Shown here one piece after another: positions 48,424-57,403 of a stretch of DNA of 64,000 nucleotides. A program made the position numbers and the translations under genes. Under the pieces are notes generated by a model that saw only the letters and a program-made list of their open reading frames with translations, made no database searches and was not told the DNA's origin. Positions within the stretch are counted from its first letter, which is position 1. The number at the start of each line of letters is the position of its first letter. The stretch is from Arthrobacter sp. ov118 (GTDB lineage Bacteria; Actinomycetota; Actinomycetes; Actinomycetales; Micrococcaceae). The DNA is taken from NCBI RefSeq assembly GCF_900116495.1, contig NZ_FPAY01000003.1, positions 383,960 through 447,959 on the forward strand, given 5' to 3'.

Positions 48424-49497
48424 TCAGAGGTCGAGGTTAACGGGTCCGGCGGCTGCCGAAACACACGTCTGGATTAGTTGGCCGGGCTCGCCATGGACTT
48501 CGTCCGTGCGCAGGTCACGGACCTGGCCGGCCCGGAGGGGGATGAGACAGCTGTGGCAGATGCCCATACGGCAGCCGCTGGGCATCAGGACACCGGCGTC
48601 CTCGCCGACGTCGAGAAGCGGGGTATCGCCGTCGGCTTCGACTTCCCGGTCCGACGCCTCGAACGTGACCAGGCCGCCGTCGTGCCCTTCGCCGCCGGCG
48701 AGCTTGGTGCTGAAGCGTTCGATGGTGAGGGTGGCCTCCGAGGAGGGCTCGGCGGTGGCGGTCTCGGCCTCCCACAGCGCCTCGGCATCGTCCAGGAAGC
48801 TTTCGGGGCCGCAGGCGTACGCTGCGCGCTGGCGCCAGTCCGGGCAAAGCTGTTCCAAGCCGGCAGCCGAGCTGAAGTCCAGGCGGCCTCGTTCGCCGGT
48901 GAACCAGTGGATGACGCGGAAATGGGGAAACTGGTCCGCCAGTTCGGCCAGTTCCTCACGGAAGATGGCGTCCGCCGGGGTCCGAGCGGTGTGGATGAGG
49001 ACGACGTCGGAGTCCGCGCGGTGCGGGACGAGCGTGCGAATCATCGACATAACCGGCGTGATTCCGCTGCCGGCGGTCAGCATCAGGAGTGGCCGCGGGT
49101 GCTCCGGAAGGACGAAGTCGCCCTGCGGCGGCGCCAGGAAGAGCACGTCGCCGGGCTTGGTGTTCCGCACGAGGGCCGCGGACACGGCGCCCAGGTCGGT
49201 AACCGTGATGGCCGGGTCCTGACCTGCGGGGGCGCTGAGCGAATACGACCGCCAGTGCCGGACGCCGTCGAGCTCGACGCCGATTCGGGCCCACTGGCCG
49301 GCAAGGTGAGCTTGCCAGCCGCGGCCGGGACGGAAGAAAATGGTGGCGGAATCGGCCGTTTCTGGAACCACCCGGGTGACCACGCCGCGCAACTGGCGAG
49401 CGGAGTACACAGGATTGAACAGCGACAGAATGTCTTCTGGAGCTAGCGGGGTGGTCAGTAGAGATGCGGCACGCGCCAGCTTACGGAACCGGATCAT
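48424..49497 (-). CDS. Ferredoxin reductase (FAD/NAD(P)H, C-terminal 2Fe-2S)
   Basis: A 357-residue flavodoxin/ferredoxin reductase with an FAD domain (RHWRSYSLSAPAG, about 85-97) and an NAD(P)H domain (LMLTAGSGITPVMSMIRTL, ending VACGPESFL-type AYACGPESFLDDAEAL). The C-terminal plant-type 2Fe-2S domain has CRMGICHSC and a final Cys in LIQTCVSAA. It passes electrons from NAD(P)H to the desaturase encoded next. The N-terminal LTTPLAPEDILSLFNPVYSA is typical of desaturase-linked reductases in actinobacteria. It is the first gene of the operon and faces the PucR-like regulator across 97 bp. Confidence 0.93.
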   Translation of the reverse strand: MIRFRKLARAASLLTTPLAPEDILSLFNPVYSARQLRGVVTRVVPETADSATIFFRPGRGWQAHLAGQWARIGVELDGVRHWRSYSLSAPAGQDPAITVTDLGAVSAALVRNTKPGDVLFLAPPQGDFVLPEHPRPLLMLTAGSGITPVMSMIRTLVPHRADSDVVLIHTARTPADAIFREELAELADQFPHFRVIHWFTGERGRLDFSSAAGLEQLCPDWRQRAAYACGPESFLDDAEALWEAETATAEPSSEATLTIERFSTKLAGGEGHDGGLVTFEASDREVEADGDTPLLDVGEDAGVLMPSGCRMGICHSCLIPLRAGQVRDLRTDEVHGEPGQLIQTCVSAAAGPVNLDL

Positions 49498-49594
49498 TCA
49501 TCAACCTTATGTCAGATTGCGCCATAGTTCTTCACCCAAGGCATACGATCGACACTATAAAACTATCCCGCCGTAACAACTCTTTGGATTTTCC

Positions 49595-50809
49595 ATGAAC
49601 GTCTCCGCAGCCCGGGAACCCGCAGTCCCCGCCCCCGCCCCCGCCCACGATCCTCCGTGGCTGGCCTTGCCGAGGGAGGTCAGCGACATGCTTCGTCCCA
49701 GGATGCCCGGAATCGTCGAGGCCATCATCGACGCCGTCCCTCAGTTGGTTCCGGCCTATGCCCGGCCGATTGAGGGAAGGTTCGGTCGCGGCCTGAGGCG
49801 GGGCGTCGCCGCGGCGCTGGACCGATTCCTGCAACTGCCCGGGACCCGGCTGCCGGCGTTGTCCGAAGAAAGCCGCGACCTGGTGGCCGGGCTGGGCAGC
49901 GGTGAGTTCCGCCAGGGCCGGAGCATGGACGCCCTGCTGAGCGCCTACCGGATGGGTGCCCGCGTGACGTTCCGGGAGATGTCCAGGGTCTCGGTGGAAC
50001 ACCAACTGGGCCAAGGCGTGGTGGTGGACCTGGGCGAATCGATCCTCGCCTACATCGACGAACTGTCGGCTGTGAGCGCCGAGGCCTATGCCTTCGAACA
50101 GTCCGAACGCGCCGGGGCAGTCGACCGGCGGCGCACCGAACTGCTCGACCTGCTCCTGCTCGGCCAGGCCGACGAGGCGGCCCTCCGCCACACCGCGGCG
50201 ATGGCCGACTGGTCGCTGCCGGCGCGCATGGCCGTGGTGACGCTGCCGCTGGACCGGGCTGCCGGCCTGCGGCTGCGGCTCGGCCAGGGCGCCCTGGTGA
50301 TCGAGCGGGAGACCGACGTCGTGGCCCTGATGCCGGCACGCAAGTCCCGCTCCGCCCGGGAGGAGCTGGGCCGCGCCCTGAAGGGGCGCGGCGCTTCCGT
50401 GGGGCCGTCCGGCGGCTGGGAGAGGATTCCGGATTCGCTGCGGCTGGCAGTGCTGGCAGCGGCAGCGCTGCCTCCGCGCGAAGGACCGGACGATCCCCCG
50501 ATCTGGGCCGACGAGCATCTGGCGCAGGTGATTCTCGGGGCCGAACCGTCAGCGATCACAGAATTGGCCAACCGGCGGCTGGCGCCGCTGGAGGGGCTCC
50601 GGCCGGCGCAGCGGGAACGCCTCGCCGAAACCCTGCTCTCCTGGCTGCGCCACTGGGGCCAGCGGGCCCCGGTGGCCGCCGAACTCGGGATCCACCCGCA
50701 GACCGTGGGTTACCGGACCGCACAGCTGCGCGAGCTCTTCGGCGATGACTTGGAGGATCCCACTGCCCGCTTCGAACTGGAGCTGGCCCTGCACGCCGGC
50801 CGGCGGTAG
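49595..50809 (+). CDS. PucR-like (CdaR-type) transcriptional regulator
   Basis: A 404-residue regulator. The C-terminal helix-turn-helix of the PucR/CdaR type is AAELGIHPQTVGYRTAQLRE, preceded by RERLAETLLSWLRHWGQRAP. The N-terminal half (about 25-170) is helical, with GRGLRRGVAAALDRFLQLPG and AYRMGARVTFREMSRVSVEH, the form found in regulators of desaturases. A GGDEF-like degenerate middle domain is likely but lacks clear motifs. It is divergent from the reductase-desaturase operon, so it probably controls that operon in response to membrane or lipid state; this is inference. Confidence 0.85.
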   Translation: MNVSAAREPAVPAPAPAHDPPWLALPREVSDMLRPRMPGIVEAIIDAVPQLVPAYARPIEGRFGRGLRRGVAAALDRFLQLPGTRLPALSEESRDLVAGLGSGEFRQGRSMDALLSAYRMGARVTFREMSRVSVEHQLGQGVVVDLGESILAYIDELSAVSAEAYAFEQSERAGAVDRRRTELLDLLLLGQADEAALRHTAAMADWSLPARMAVVTLPLDRAAGLRLRLGQGALVIERETDVVALMPARKSRSAREELGRALKGRGASVGPSGGWERIPDSLRLAVLAAAALPPREGPDDPPIWADEHLAQVILGAEPSAITELANRRLAPLEGLRPAQRERLAETLLSWLRHWGQRAPVAAELGIHPQTVGYRTAQLRELFGDDLEDPTARFELELALHAGRR

Positions 50810-50861
50810 ACCGAGGCGCAACGGCGGCGGTCAGCGGGAGCCCGGCAGACGACGTCGGCGG

Positions 50862-52220
50862 CTAGCCGACGAGTGCCTGCCGGCTGTGGCGCCGCAACTC
50901 CAGGTCGTGCATGACGAGCGCGGCCAGATCCTCCAGCGCGGAAATGTCCCCGGCGCTGAATTTGCGCGGTTCACGGTCCAGGATGCAGAAGGTGCCCAGG
51001 TTGTAGCCGTCCGGGGTGCGCAAAGGCACCCCGGCATAAAATTTCAGGCCGAACTCGCCGGCCACGAGCGGGTTGGCCAGTGTCCGGGGATCGACGGCGG
51101 CGTCCTCGACGATCCAGGCATCGTCCTGCAGGATGGCGGAGGCGCACAACCCGGGGTCGCGGTCGATCTCCGTGACGTCCGTGCCGTAGTGCGCCTTGAA
51201 CCAGATGCGGTCATGGTCCACCACGCTGACGATCGCCACGGGCACCGAGAACAGGCGTGCGGCCAGGGCTGCGATGCGGTCGAAGACGCCGTCTTTCGGG
51301 GTGTCCAGGATCTCGTAGCGCTCAACTGCCCGCATGCGCCCTTCCTCATCGGTCAGCAGCGTTGCCGCGTCGCGGCGGTGGCGCCCGGCGCCGTTGATGA
51401 CTTCCTGGCGCAGGGCCAGGGACACTTCGCGGGCCGGCGGGCGGGCCGCGGGGTCCCTGTCCAGCATGGAGGACAGCAGTGCCACCCACATGGGCGCGAG
51501 TCCGTCGGGGATGTCCGGGTCCTGCAGCAGCCGGGCAAGGGCGGACTGGATGGGTGCGCCGGGGTAGGCCATCTTCCCGGTCAGCCCTTCCAGCAGGACC
51601 AGTCCCAGTGAGTAGACGTCGCTGGCGGGGCCGGCGGGTTCGCCGGCGGCCTGTTCGGGGCTGAGGTAGGCGGGGGTGCCGGAGCTGTCGTCGGAGGCGC
51701 CGTGGTGGTCTTTGCGGATGGTGATGGCCACGCCGAAGTCGCTGAGTTTGGCGCGCGGTCGCGGGTGCTCGGCGCTGTAGTCCACGAGCAGGACGTTGGC
51801 CGGCTTGACGTCGCGGTGAATGATCCCGTGGCGGTGGATGTGTGCCAGGCCGTCGGCGAGATCGTGGCCGATCAGCGCCATGTGGGCGGCCAATAGCGGG
51901 CCCTCGGCGAAGCGGCGGCGGAGGTCCGGGCCGCGGACGAGTTCCATTACCAGGTAACTGAGGGTGCGGTCCGGGTCGGTGGTGTCCGCGCCGGCGTCGA
52001 ACAGCGTGATCAGGGCGTGATGGGCCATGCCTGCGAGGATCCGCACTTCGTCGCTTTGCCGGCGCGTCCGTTCTTCGTCCACAGCGCCGTCGCGGAAGAG
52101 CTTCACTGCCACTTCGCGTCCCAGCGTCTCGTCGGTGGCCCGGTAGACGCTGGACTGGCTGCCGCGGCCAATGAGTTCTTCGACCCGGTAGCGCCCGCTG
52201 AGGAGGTGCCCGGGTTCCAT
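50862..52220 (-). CDS. Serine/threonine protein kinase with C-terminal GAF domain
   Basis: A 452-residue soluble fusion. The kinase domain (about 11-270) has IGRGSQSSVYRA, the ATP-binding Lys40 in VAVKLF, the catalytic Asp137 in HRDVKPANVLL, a DFGVAI magnesium loop and the SGTPAYLSPEQAAG P+1 loop. After a short linker, residues 295-445 form a GAF domain (YEILDTPKDGVFDRIAALAA, FYAGVPLRTPDGYNLGTFCI and ILDREPRKFS). No membrane helix or PASTA repeat is seen, unlike PknB. Such a layout suggests a kinase switched by a small ligand or redox state bound to GAF. Start at ATG 52220; TTG 52232 is possible. No obvious partner genes. Confidence 0.9.
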   Translation of the reverse strand: MEPGHLLSGRYRVEELIGRGSQSSVYRATDETLGREVAVKLFRDGAVDEERTRRQSDEVRILAGMAHHALITLFDAGADTTDPDRTLSYLVMELVRGPDLRRRFAEGPLLAAHMALIGHDLADGLAHIHRHGIIHRDVKPANVLLVDYSAEHPRPRAKLSDFGVAITIRKDHHGASDDSSGTPAYLSPEQAAGEPAGPASDVYSLGLVLLEGLTGKMAYPGAPIQSALARLLQDPDIPDGLAPMWVALLSSMLDRDPAARPPAREVSLALRQEVINGAGRHRRDAATLLTDEEGRMRAVERYEILDTPKDGVFDRIAALAARLFSVPVAIVSVVDHDRIWFKAHYGTDVTEIDRDPGLCASAILQDDAWIVEDAAVDPRTLANPLVAGEFGLKFYAGVPLRTPDGYNLGTFCILDREPRKFSAGDISALEDLAALVMHDLELRRHSRQALVG

Positions 52221-52409
52221 GGTTGTTGTCAAAAGGCTACGTGGTCCCTTGGATGGGGCCCGCCGATGGGATCGGGCGGATCGGTCCGAAGCCGGATAGC
52301 TGAACCCGGCGCCCGCAGAAAAAGCAAGCCTACTTATGATAACGCGGAAACCGGAACCGGCAAGCCCTATCCCCGGCCCTAACCGGGCTTTCCGGCCGGG
52401 CTGCCCGCC

Positions 52410-54023
52410 CTATTTGGCGGGGTTGTGGGTGCCGATCGGTACCAGCGTCAGATCCGGGTGGTTCTTTTCGATCCGGCGCAGCGCCCAGACGTCGTTGAAC
52501 AGGGCCAGGTACTCCCCGTCGGACCTCAGCAGCACCTCGGCGCCGGGCACGTTGGCCAGCGCCGGCATGGCATCCGCCGTCGAGATCCTGGCAAGGGAGT
52601 ACGGCAGCCGTTCCAGCCGCATGGGTGCGCTGAAGTCGTGCGCCATCCGGTCTTCGACCACCTCGAACTGCATGGGGCCGACGGCGGCAAGAACGGGCGC
52701 CTGGTCACCGCGGATGTCGGAGCGGAGCACCTGGATGACACCTTCATGCTCGAGTTGTTCGATGCCGCGGCGGAACTGCTTGAACCGGCTGGGGTCCTTG
52801 GAGCGCGCCACCTGGAAGTGTTCCGGCGCGAACAGCGGGATGGCGGGAAACTCCACCGGGTGGTCAAGGAACAGGCTGTCGCCGACCCGCAGCGAGGACG
52901 CGTTCACCAGGCCCACGACGTCACCGGGGAAAGCCTCGTCAATGACCTCGCGTTCGCGCCCGAACACCTGCTGGGCGTACTTGGTGGCGAACGACTTCCC
53001 CGTCCGGCCCTGCGTCACCACCATGCCGCGTTCGAACACGCCGGAGCAGACGCGGATGAAGGCGACGTGGTCGCGGTGGGCCTTGTTCATGCCGGCCTGG
53101 ACCTTGAAGACGAACCCGGCGAAGGGCGCGTCGACGGGACGGGCGGCGCCGTCGACGTCGGGACGCGGGGCAGCGGGCGGGGCGAAGTCGACCAGGGCGT
53201 CGAGGATTTCCTTCACGCCGAAGTTCAATGCGGCCGAGCTGAAGAGGATCGGGGTCGCCTTGCCTGCGTGGAAGGCCCCGACGTCGAACGCGAGGTTGGA
53301 TTCAATCACGAGCCCGGCTTCGTCGACAGCATTGGACCAGTCGTCACCCTGGCTGGCGGCGGCCTCTTCGGGGGTGAAGTACTCGGTGAGGGCGATGTTG
53401 GCGCCGGCGTTATTGCGTTTGAACTGCGCGAAACGGTCATTGCGCAGGTCCCAGACGCCGCGGAAGTCGCCGGAGATGCCCACGGCCCAGGTCAGCGGCA
53501 TGGGCTGCAGCCCGGTGCGCTCGGTGATTTCGTCCATAAGGGCCAGTGCGTCCAGGCCCGGGCGGTCCCACTTGTTGATCACGGTGATGATGGGCAGATT
53601 GCGCTGCTTGCAGACCTCGAAGAGCTTCATGGTCTGGGTCTCCAGGCCCTTCGCGGCGTCCACCAGCATCACGGCGCAGTCCACGGCCGCCAGCACACGG
53701 TAGGTGTCCTCCGAGAAGTCCGCGTGGCCCGGGGTATCCAGGAGGTTGATCACGGTATCCCGGTAGGCGAACTGCAGCGCGGCGGAGCTGATGGAGATGC
53801 CACGGTCCTTTTCCATCTGCATCCAGTCCGAGACCGTCTCCTTGCGGTTGGCCTTGCCGCTAGAGGCGCCGGCAGTGCCGATCACCTTTGCATGCAGCGC
53901 CAGGGCCTCGGTCAGGGTGGATTTGCCGGCGTCGGGGTGCGAAATGACAGCGAATGTCCGACGCCGGGCCGCCTGCTTGTGAATCTCCTGGACTCGGGCG
54001 GGGCTAAGGACTTCTTGAGACAC
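52410..54023 (-). CDS. prfC: Peptide chain release factor 3
   Basis: A 537-residue translational GTPase that recycles RF1/RF2. The G domain shows ISHPDAGKSTLTEALALHA (G1), DTPGHADFSEDTYR (G3) and ITVINKWDRPGLDAL (G4). The RF3-specific segment GDVVGLVNASSLRVGDSLFL and AVGPMQFEVVEDRMAHDF follow. GTG at 54023 gives the normal N-terminus SQEVLSPARVQEIHKQAARR. A longer reading in frame upstream is non-conserved. The gene reads away from disA, with 365 bp between starts. Confidence 0.96.
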   Translation of the reverse strand: MSQEVLSPARVQEIHKQAARRRTFAVISHPDAGKSTLTEALALHAKVIGTAGASSGKANRKETVSDWMQMEKDRGISISSAALQFAYRDTVINLLDTPGHADFSEDTYRVLAAVDCAVMLVDAAKGLETQTMKLFEVCKQRNLPIITVINKWDRPGLDALALMDEITERTGLQPMPLTWAVGISGDFRGVWDLRNDRFAQFKRNNAGANIALTEYFTPEEAAASQGDDWSNAVDEAGLVIESNLAFDVGAFHAGKATPILFSSAALNFGVKEILDALVDFAPPAAPRPDVDGAARPVDAPFAGFVFKVQAGMNKAHRDHVAFIRVCSGVFERGMVVTQGRTGKSFATKYAQQVFGREREVIDEAFPGDVVGLVNASSLRVGDSLFLDHPVEFPAIPLFAPEHFQVARSKDPSRFKQFRRGIEQLEHEGVIQVLRSDIRGDQAPVLAAVGPMQFEVVEDRMAHDFSAPMRLERLPYSLARISTADAMPALANVPGAEVLLRSDGEYLALFNDVWALRRIEKNHPDLTLVPIGTHNPAK

Positions 54024-54388
54024 GATGCTACTTTCGCTGCGGCTGTGGACGGGGTCACGGCGCGGAGAGCCCGCGGTACACCCAAGGATCCAGTTTATCT
54101 CAGGCGGCTGAACCCGCGCGAAGCGGCCGCCCGGCGCCCGCGAGGCAGCCTGAATTATCGGGCGGCAGAATCCCCAAAATGCCGCCGCGGACCTCACCGC
54201 CTGCGGCCACTCCGGATGCGCCCGGCGGCACGTCGCAATGGGCCACTTTAGGGCTTGTCTGTGCGGAAGTGGCCCCGCTTTACCTCTATCATTGGGGGAG
54301 CGGGGAACTGAGTACTTTTGATCCTGCCGGTAGACCCTCGAAACCGGCGTACCTGCAGGTTCTTGCCTGCACCTTTGAAGGGAAATCT
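54024..54388. other. Gene-less divergent region between prfC and disA, with inverted repeat
   Basis: No convincing gene. At 54240-54248 and 54267-54275 there is a perfect 9-bp inverted repeat (GGGCCACTT/AAGTGGCCC) with an 18-base loop, 113 bp before the disA start. TATCAT near 54287 may be a -10 box for disA. The region must hold both divergent promoters. Confidence 0.55.
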
Positions 54389-55465
54389 ATGGCTCGGAGC
54401 CCTGAAGATGCACTCAAGGCCACTCTGGCCAGGGTGGCACCGGGCACCGCCCTCCGCGACGGCCTGGAACGCATCCTGCGGGGACGCACCGGCGCGCTGA
54501 TCGTTCTGGGCATCGACCGGACTATCGAGTCCATCTGTTCGGGCGGCTTCGAGATCGGCATCGATTTCTCCCCCACCCGGTTGCGCGAACTGGCCAAGAT
54601 GGACGGCGCCATTGTCTGCGACAAGGATGCCAGCAACATCCTGCGCGCGGCGGTCCAGCTCGTTCCGGACTCGAGCATCGAAACGCAGGAATCGGGCACC
54701 CGGCACCGGACCGCGGAACGCGTGGCAATCCAGACGGGCGTCCCGGTCATTTCGGTCAGCCAGTCGATGCAGATCATCGCGCTGTACGTGAACGGCCTGC
54801 GCCACGTCCTGGAGGGCTCCGAGAAGGTCCTGGCCCGTGCCAACCAGGCCCTGGCGACCCTGGAACGTTACCGCTCGCGCCTGGATCAGGTGACCAGTTC
54901 GCTCTCGGCACTGGAAATCGAAGCCATGGTGACGGTCCGCGACGTCGCGGTGACGCTTCAGCGCCAGGAAATGGTCCGCCGGATCTCCGAAGAAATCTCC
55001 CAGTACGTCCTGGAACTGGGCGAGGACGGCCGTCTGCTGTCGCTGCAGCTCGACGAACTCACTGTGGGCCGCGGCCCGGGCAGCGACGTGATCATCCGTG
55101 ACTACTCCGGGGCGGATGCATCCGCGAAGGACATCGACAACGCGGTCAAGGCCCTCGTCGGCCTGGGTCCCACCGAGCTGATTGATCTGGGCAAGATCGC
55201 CGGGATCGTCGGGTTCGCCGGCGGAGAGGCCAACCTCGACGCCGTCGTGCAGCCGCGCGGTTACCGCCTGTTGTCCGGCCTCAAGGCCGTGCCGCGGGCC
55301 GTCGCTGACCGCCTCGTAGACCACTTTGGCGGCCTGCAGTTCCTGATGGCGGCAACGATCGATGACCTTATGACCGTGGACGGGATCGGTGACCAGCGCG
55401 CCAGGACCGTCAGGGAGGGCCTGAGCCGCATGGCCGAAGCCAGCCTCCTGGACCGCTTCCTCTAA
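54389..55465 (+). CDS. disA: DNA integrity scanning diadenylate cyclase
   Basis: A 358-residue DisA that makes cyclic di-AMP and monitors DNA lesions. The DAC domain (about 10-150) has KMDGAIVCDKDASN with the DGA motif and GTRHRTAERVAIQTG with the RHR motif. A helical linker follows, and the C-terminal HhH DNA-binding domain contains YRLLSGLKAVPRAVADRLVD and MTVDGIGDQRARTVREGL. ATG at 54389 has GAAGGG six bases upstream; the frame is open further up but the sequence there is not conserved. Length matches the family. Confidence 0.97.
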   Translation: MARSPEDALKATLARVAPGTALRDGLERILRGRTGALIVLGIDRTIESICSGGFEIGIDFSPTRLRELAKMDGAIVCDKDASNILRAAVQLVPDSSIETQESGTRHRTAERVAIQTGVPVISVSQSMQIIALYVNGLRHVLEGSEKVLARANQALATLERYRSRLDQVTSSLSALEIEAMVTVRDVAVTLQRQEMVRRISEEISQYVLELGEDGRLLSLQLDELTVGRGPGSDVIIRDYSGADASAKDIDNAVKALVGLGPTELIDLGKIAGIVGFAGGEANLDAVVQPRGYRLLSGLKAVPRAVADRLVDHFGGLQFLMAATIDDLMTVDGIGDQRARTVREGLSRMAEASLLDRFL

Positions 55466-55485
55466 CCCTTTCCCCTGACCACCGA

Positions 55486-56196
55486 TTAGTTGAGCTGGAA
55501 CACGGCCTTGGTGCTGGTCTTGTTCGCCAGCCTGGCTGTGAAGACGTAGTAGGCGCCGCCGGCTCCGGGCGCGGCCTCAACGGACTGGCAGCCCTGCACC
55601 GTGCGGTTGCGCTGCCACGGGAAGTTCGCGGTCTCGCTCTTGCCCGGGGCGATGGTCTTCATCAGGTCCGTGCTCTCGGCCTGGCAGTCCTTGGAGGAGA
55701 AGATCCGGTCCGAGCCGCTGGTGATCATGTACTCCATCTGCGAGGTCCCGATGTTGACCTCGCAGGGGACCTTGTTGTTGTTGGTCACTTTGAGGGTCAG
55801 CAGCGGCTTCTCACCGGCGGCGTAGCTGTCCTTGTCGGTGGCGGCCGTGACGGTCACCAGGTTCTGCTCGCAGCCATCGTCCGATGAGGCGGTGGGGGCG
55901 GCCGACGCGGAGGTGGACTCCCCGTCCGACGCCGAGACGTTCGGCTTGCTGTCCGACGCGGCGCCGGTCCCGGACGGCTGACCGCCAGAAGGCTGAGCGC
56001 CGCTGATAGCGCTCGAGACGGCGATAAAGCCGCCAAAGACCACGGCGATGACGAGCAGCAGGACCAAGCTGGCAAGCAACCGACGGCGGCGATAGACAGG
56101 GGCGAGCGGGCGCCGGCCGGGTTTGCGCGCCGGCTGTCCTCGGCCCGAACCCGTCCGCCGCGAACTGCCCGTTCCTGAATTGCCTTGCCTGACCAT
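55486..56196 (-). CDS. Membrane-anchored hypothetical protein with extracellular DUF4232-like domain
   Basis: A 236-residue protein. It has a basic cytoplasmic N-terminus (about 1-40, rich in Arg and Pro), one membrane helix (LLASLVLLLVIAVVFGGFIA, about 40-60) and a Ser/Gly/Ala linker (about 62-105). An extracellular domain then carries two Cys pairs (DGCEQNLVTV, NKVPCEVNIG, SKDCQAES, VQGCQSVEA). The domain resembles small beta-sandwich domains in actinobacterial secreted proteins; I am not sure of its family. It is convergent with disA (20 bp) and its start overlaps the furthest upstream possible mutY start. Confidence 0.75.
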   Translation of the reverse strand: MVRQGNSGTGSSRRTGSGRGQPARKPGRRPLAPVYRRRRLLASLVLLLVIAVVFGGFIAVSSAISGAQPSGGQPSGTGAASDSKPNVSASDGESTSASAAPTASSDDGCEQNLVTVTAATDKDSYAAGEKPLLTLKVTNNNKVPCEVNIGTSQMEYMITSGSDRIFSSKDCQAESTDLMKTIAPGKSETANFPWQRNRTVQGCQSVEAAPGAGGAYYVFTARLANKTSTKAVFQLN

Positions 56197-57351
56197 TCTT
56201 CTAGCCTAGAGAACGGCGCGGGCTATGGCGGCCGACCACGCCGCGCGGCCCTCCACCATCCGGATCCGAGGTCCCGAACCGGTTGCCGGATCTATTACGC
56301 TGAATGGATCGAGACTCTAACCCCACCCCCCTCCGCGTTCGCCGCTCAACCGCCCGGGCCCGCGCCCGCCGGCCCTGCTGCAGCCGCGTCAGTTAGCGGC
56401 GCGGCTACGCCTGGCGGGCCGGAACTCCCCGCCCTGCATGCTGCCTTGGACGACTGGTTCGAGGCCAGCGCGAGGGAACTGCCATGGCGAGCGGCGGAGT
56501 GCACGCCGTGGGGTGTGCTGGTCAGCGAGGTCATGCTTCAGCAGACGCCGGTGGTCCGAGTACTTCCGGTCTGGGAGGAGTGGTTGCGCCGCTGGCCGGA
56601 GCCGTCCGACCTGGCCCGCGAGCCTGCAGGGGAAGCCGTCCGGGCCTGGGGCCGGCTGGGGTATCCGCGGCGCGCGCTGCGGCTGCACGCGGCAGCCGTC
56701 GCCATCAGGGACAGCCACGGCGGCGCCGTCCCCGCCGGCTACGCCGACCTCCTGGATCTCCCGGGCGTAGGCAGCTACACGGCCGCCGCTGTTGCTGCCT
56801 TCGCCTTTGGCGGCCGCGAAACGGTGGTGGACACCAACATTCGCCGGGTTCATGCGCGGCTGGTCTCCGGTTCGGCCTTGCCGTCGCAGGCCCTCACCGC
56901 CGCCGAAATGCGGCTGGCGGCGGCGCTGCTCCCGCGGGATCCTGATGCGTCGGTGCGTTGGAACGCCTCCGTCATGGAACTCGGTGCGCTGGTCTGCACG
57001 GCGCGGGCCCCCAAATGCGGGCAGTGCCCGGTCCGCAACTCCTGTGCCTGGCTTGCTGCCGGCGAGCCGCCGCCGACGTATACGCCGAAGGGGCAGGCCT
57101 GGCACGGTACGGACCGGCAGGTGCGCGGCACCATTATGGCTGTCCTGCGGGTAGCCGAGGAGCCCGTGGCGCCGGAGCTGTTCCACCGGGCCCCGGCGGA
57201 CCTGGGGTTCGAACCGCACGGAATCGGAATCCCGCTCGCGGCCCTGCACCGGCTCAATGCGGCCCCCGAGCAGCTGGAGCGCGCGCTGGCCGGCCTGCTG
57301 GACGACGGCCTCGCGGAACTGCACCGAGGCGGCTTCCGGCTCCCCGCCTGA
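56185..57351 (+). CDS. mutY: A/G-specific adenine glycosylase (start uncertain)
   Basis: A MutY glycosylase that removes adenine opposite 8-oxoguanine. Evidence: WFEASARELPWRA, TPWGVLVSEVMLQQTPV, the helix-hairpin-helix LLDLPGVGSYTAAAV with the catalytic region, VDTNIRRVHARL, and the 4Fe-4S cluster cysteines in CTARAPKCGQCPVRNSC. The frame's only start codon before the domain is TTG at 56185, inside the neighbouring divergent gene; the first 85 residues look non-coding. An ATG at 56304, in another frame and seven bases after TATTAC, would read into the MutY frame if one C of the six-C run at 56326-56331 were absent. A base-call or real indel there is possible. Confidence 0.9.
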   Translation: MPDHSSSLENGAGYGGRPRRAALHHPDPRSRTGCRIYYAEWIETLTPPPSAFAAQPPGPAPAGPAAAASVSGAATPGGPELPALHAALDDWFEASARELPWRAAECTPWGVLVSEVMLQQTPVVRVLPVWEEWLRRWPEPSDLAREPAGEAVRAWGRLGYPRRALRLHAAAVAIRDSHGGAVPAGYADLLDLPGVGSYTAAAVAAFAFGGRETVVDTNIRRVHARLVSGSALPSQALTAAEMRLAAALLPRDPDASVRWNASVMELGALVCTARAPKCGQCPVRNSCAWLAAGEPPPTYTPKGQAWHGTDRQVRGTIMAVLRVAEEPVAPELFHRAPADLGFEPHGIGIPLAALHRLNAAPEQLERALAGLLDDGLAELHRGGFRLPA

Positions 57352-57403
57352 CGGGCCCGGATTCTTTAGGATGACCGCCAGGTCTTGGTCTCCGCCAGCC
57401 AGC

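Noticed and set aside
52425..54251. 608-codon frame antisense to prfC
   Set aside because: The minus-strand reading has complete GTPase motifs of RF3. The plus-strand frame shows only reverse-complement codon bias.
54179..54388. N-terminal extension of DisA by 70 residues
   Set aside because: The added residues are not like the family, whereas ATG 54389 has a good ribosome site and gives the standard length.
57207..57225. GGTTCGAACC, resembling a tRNA T-arm
   Set aside because: It lies inside mutY coding sequence and no acceptor, D or anticodon arms surround it.
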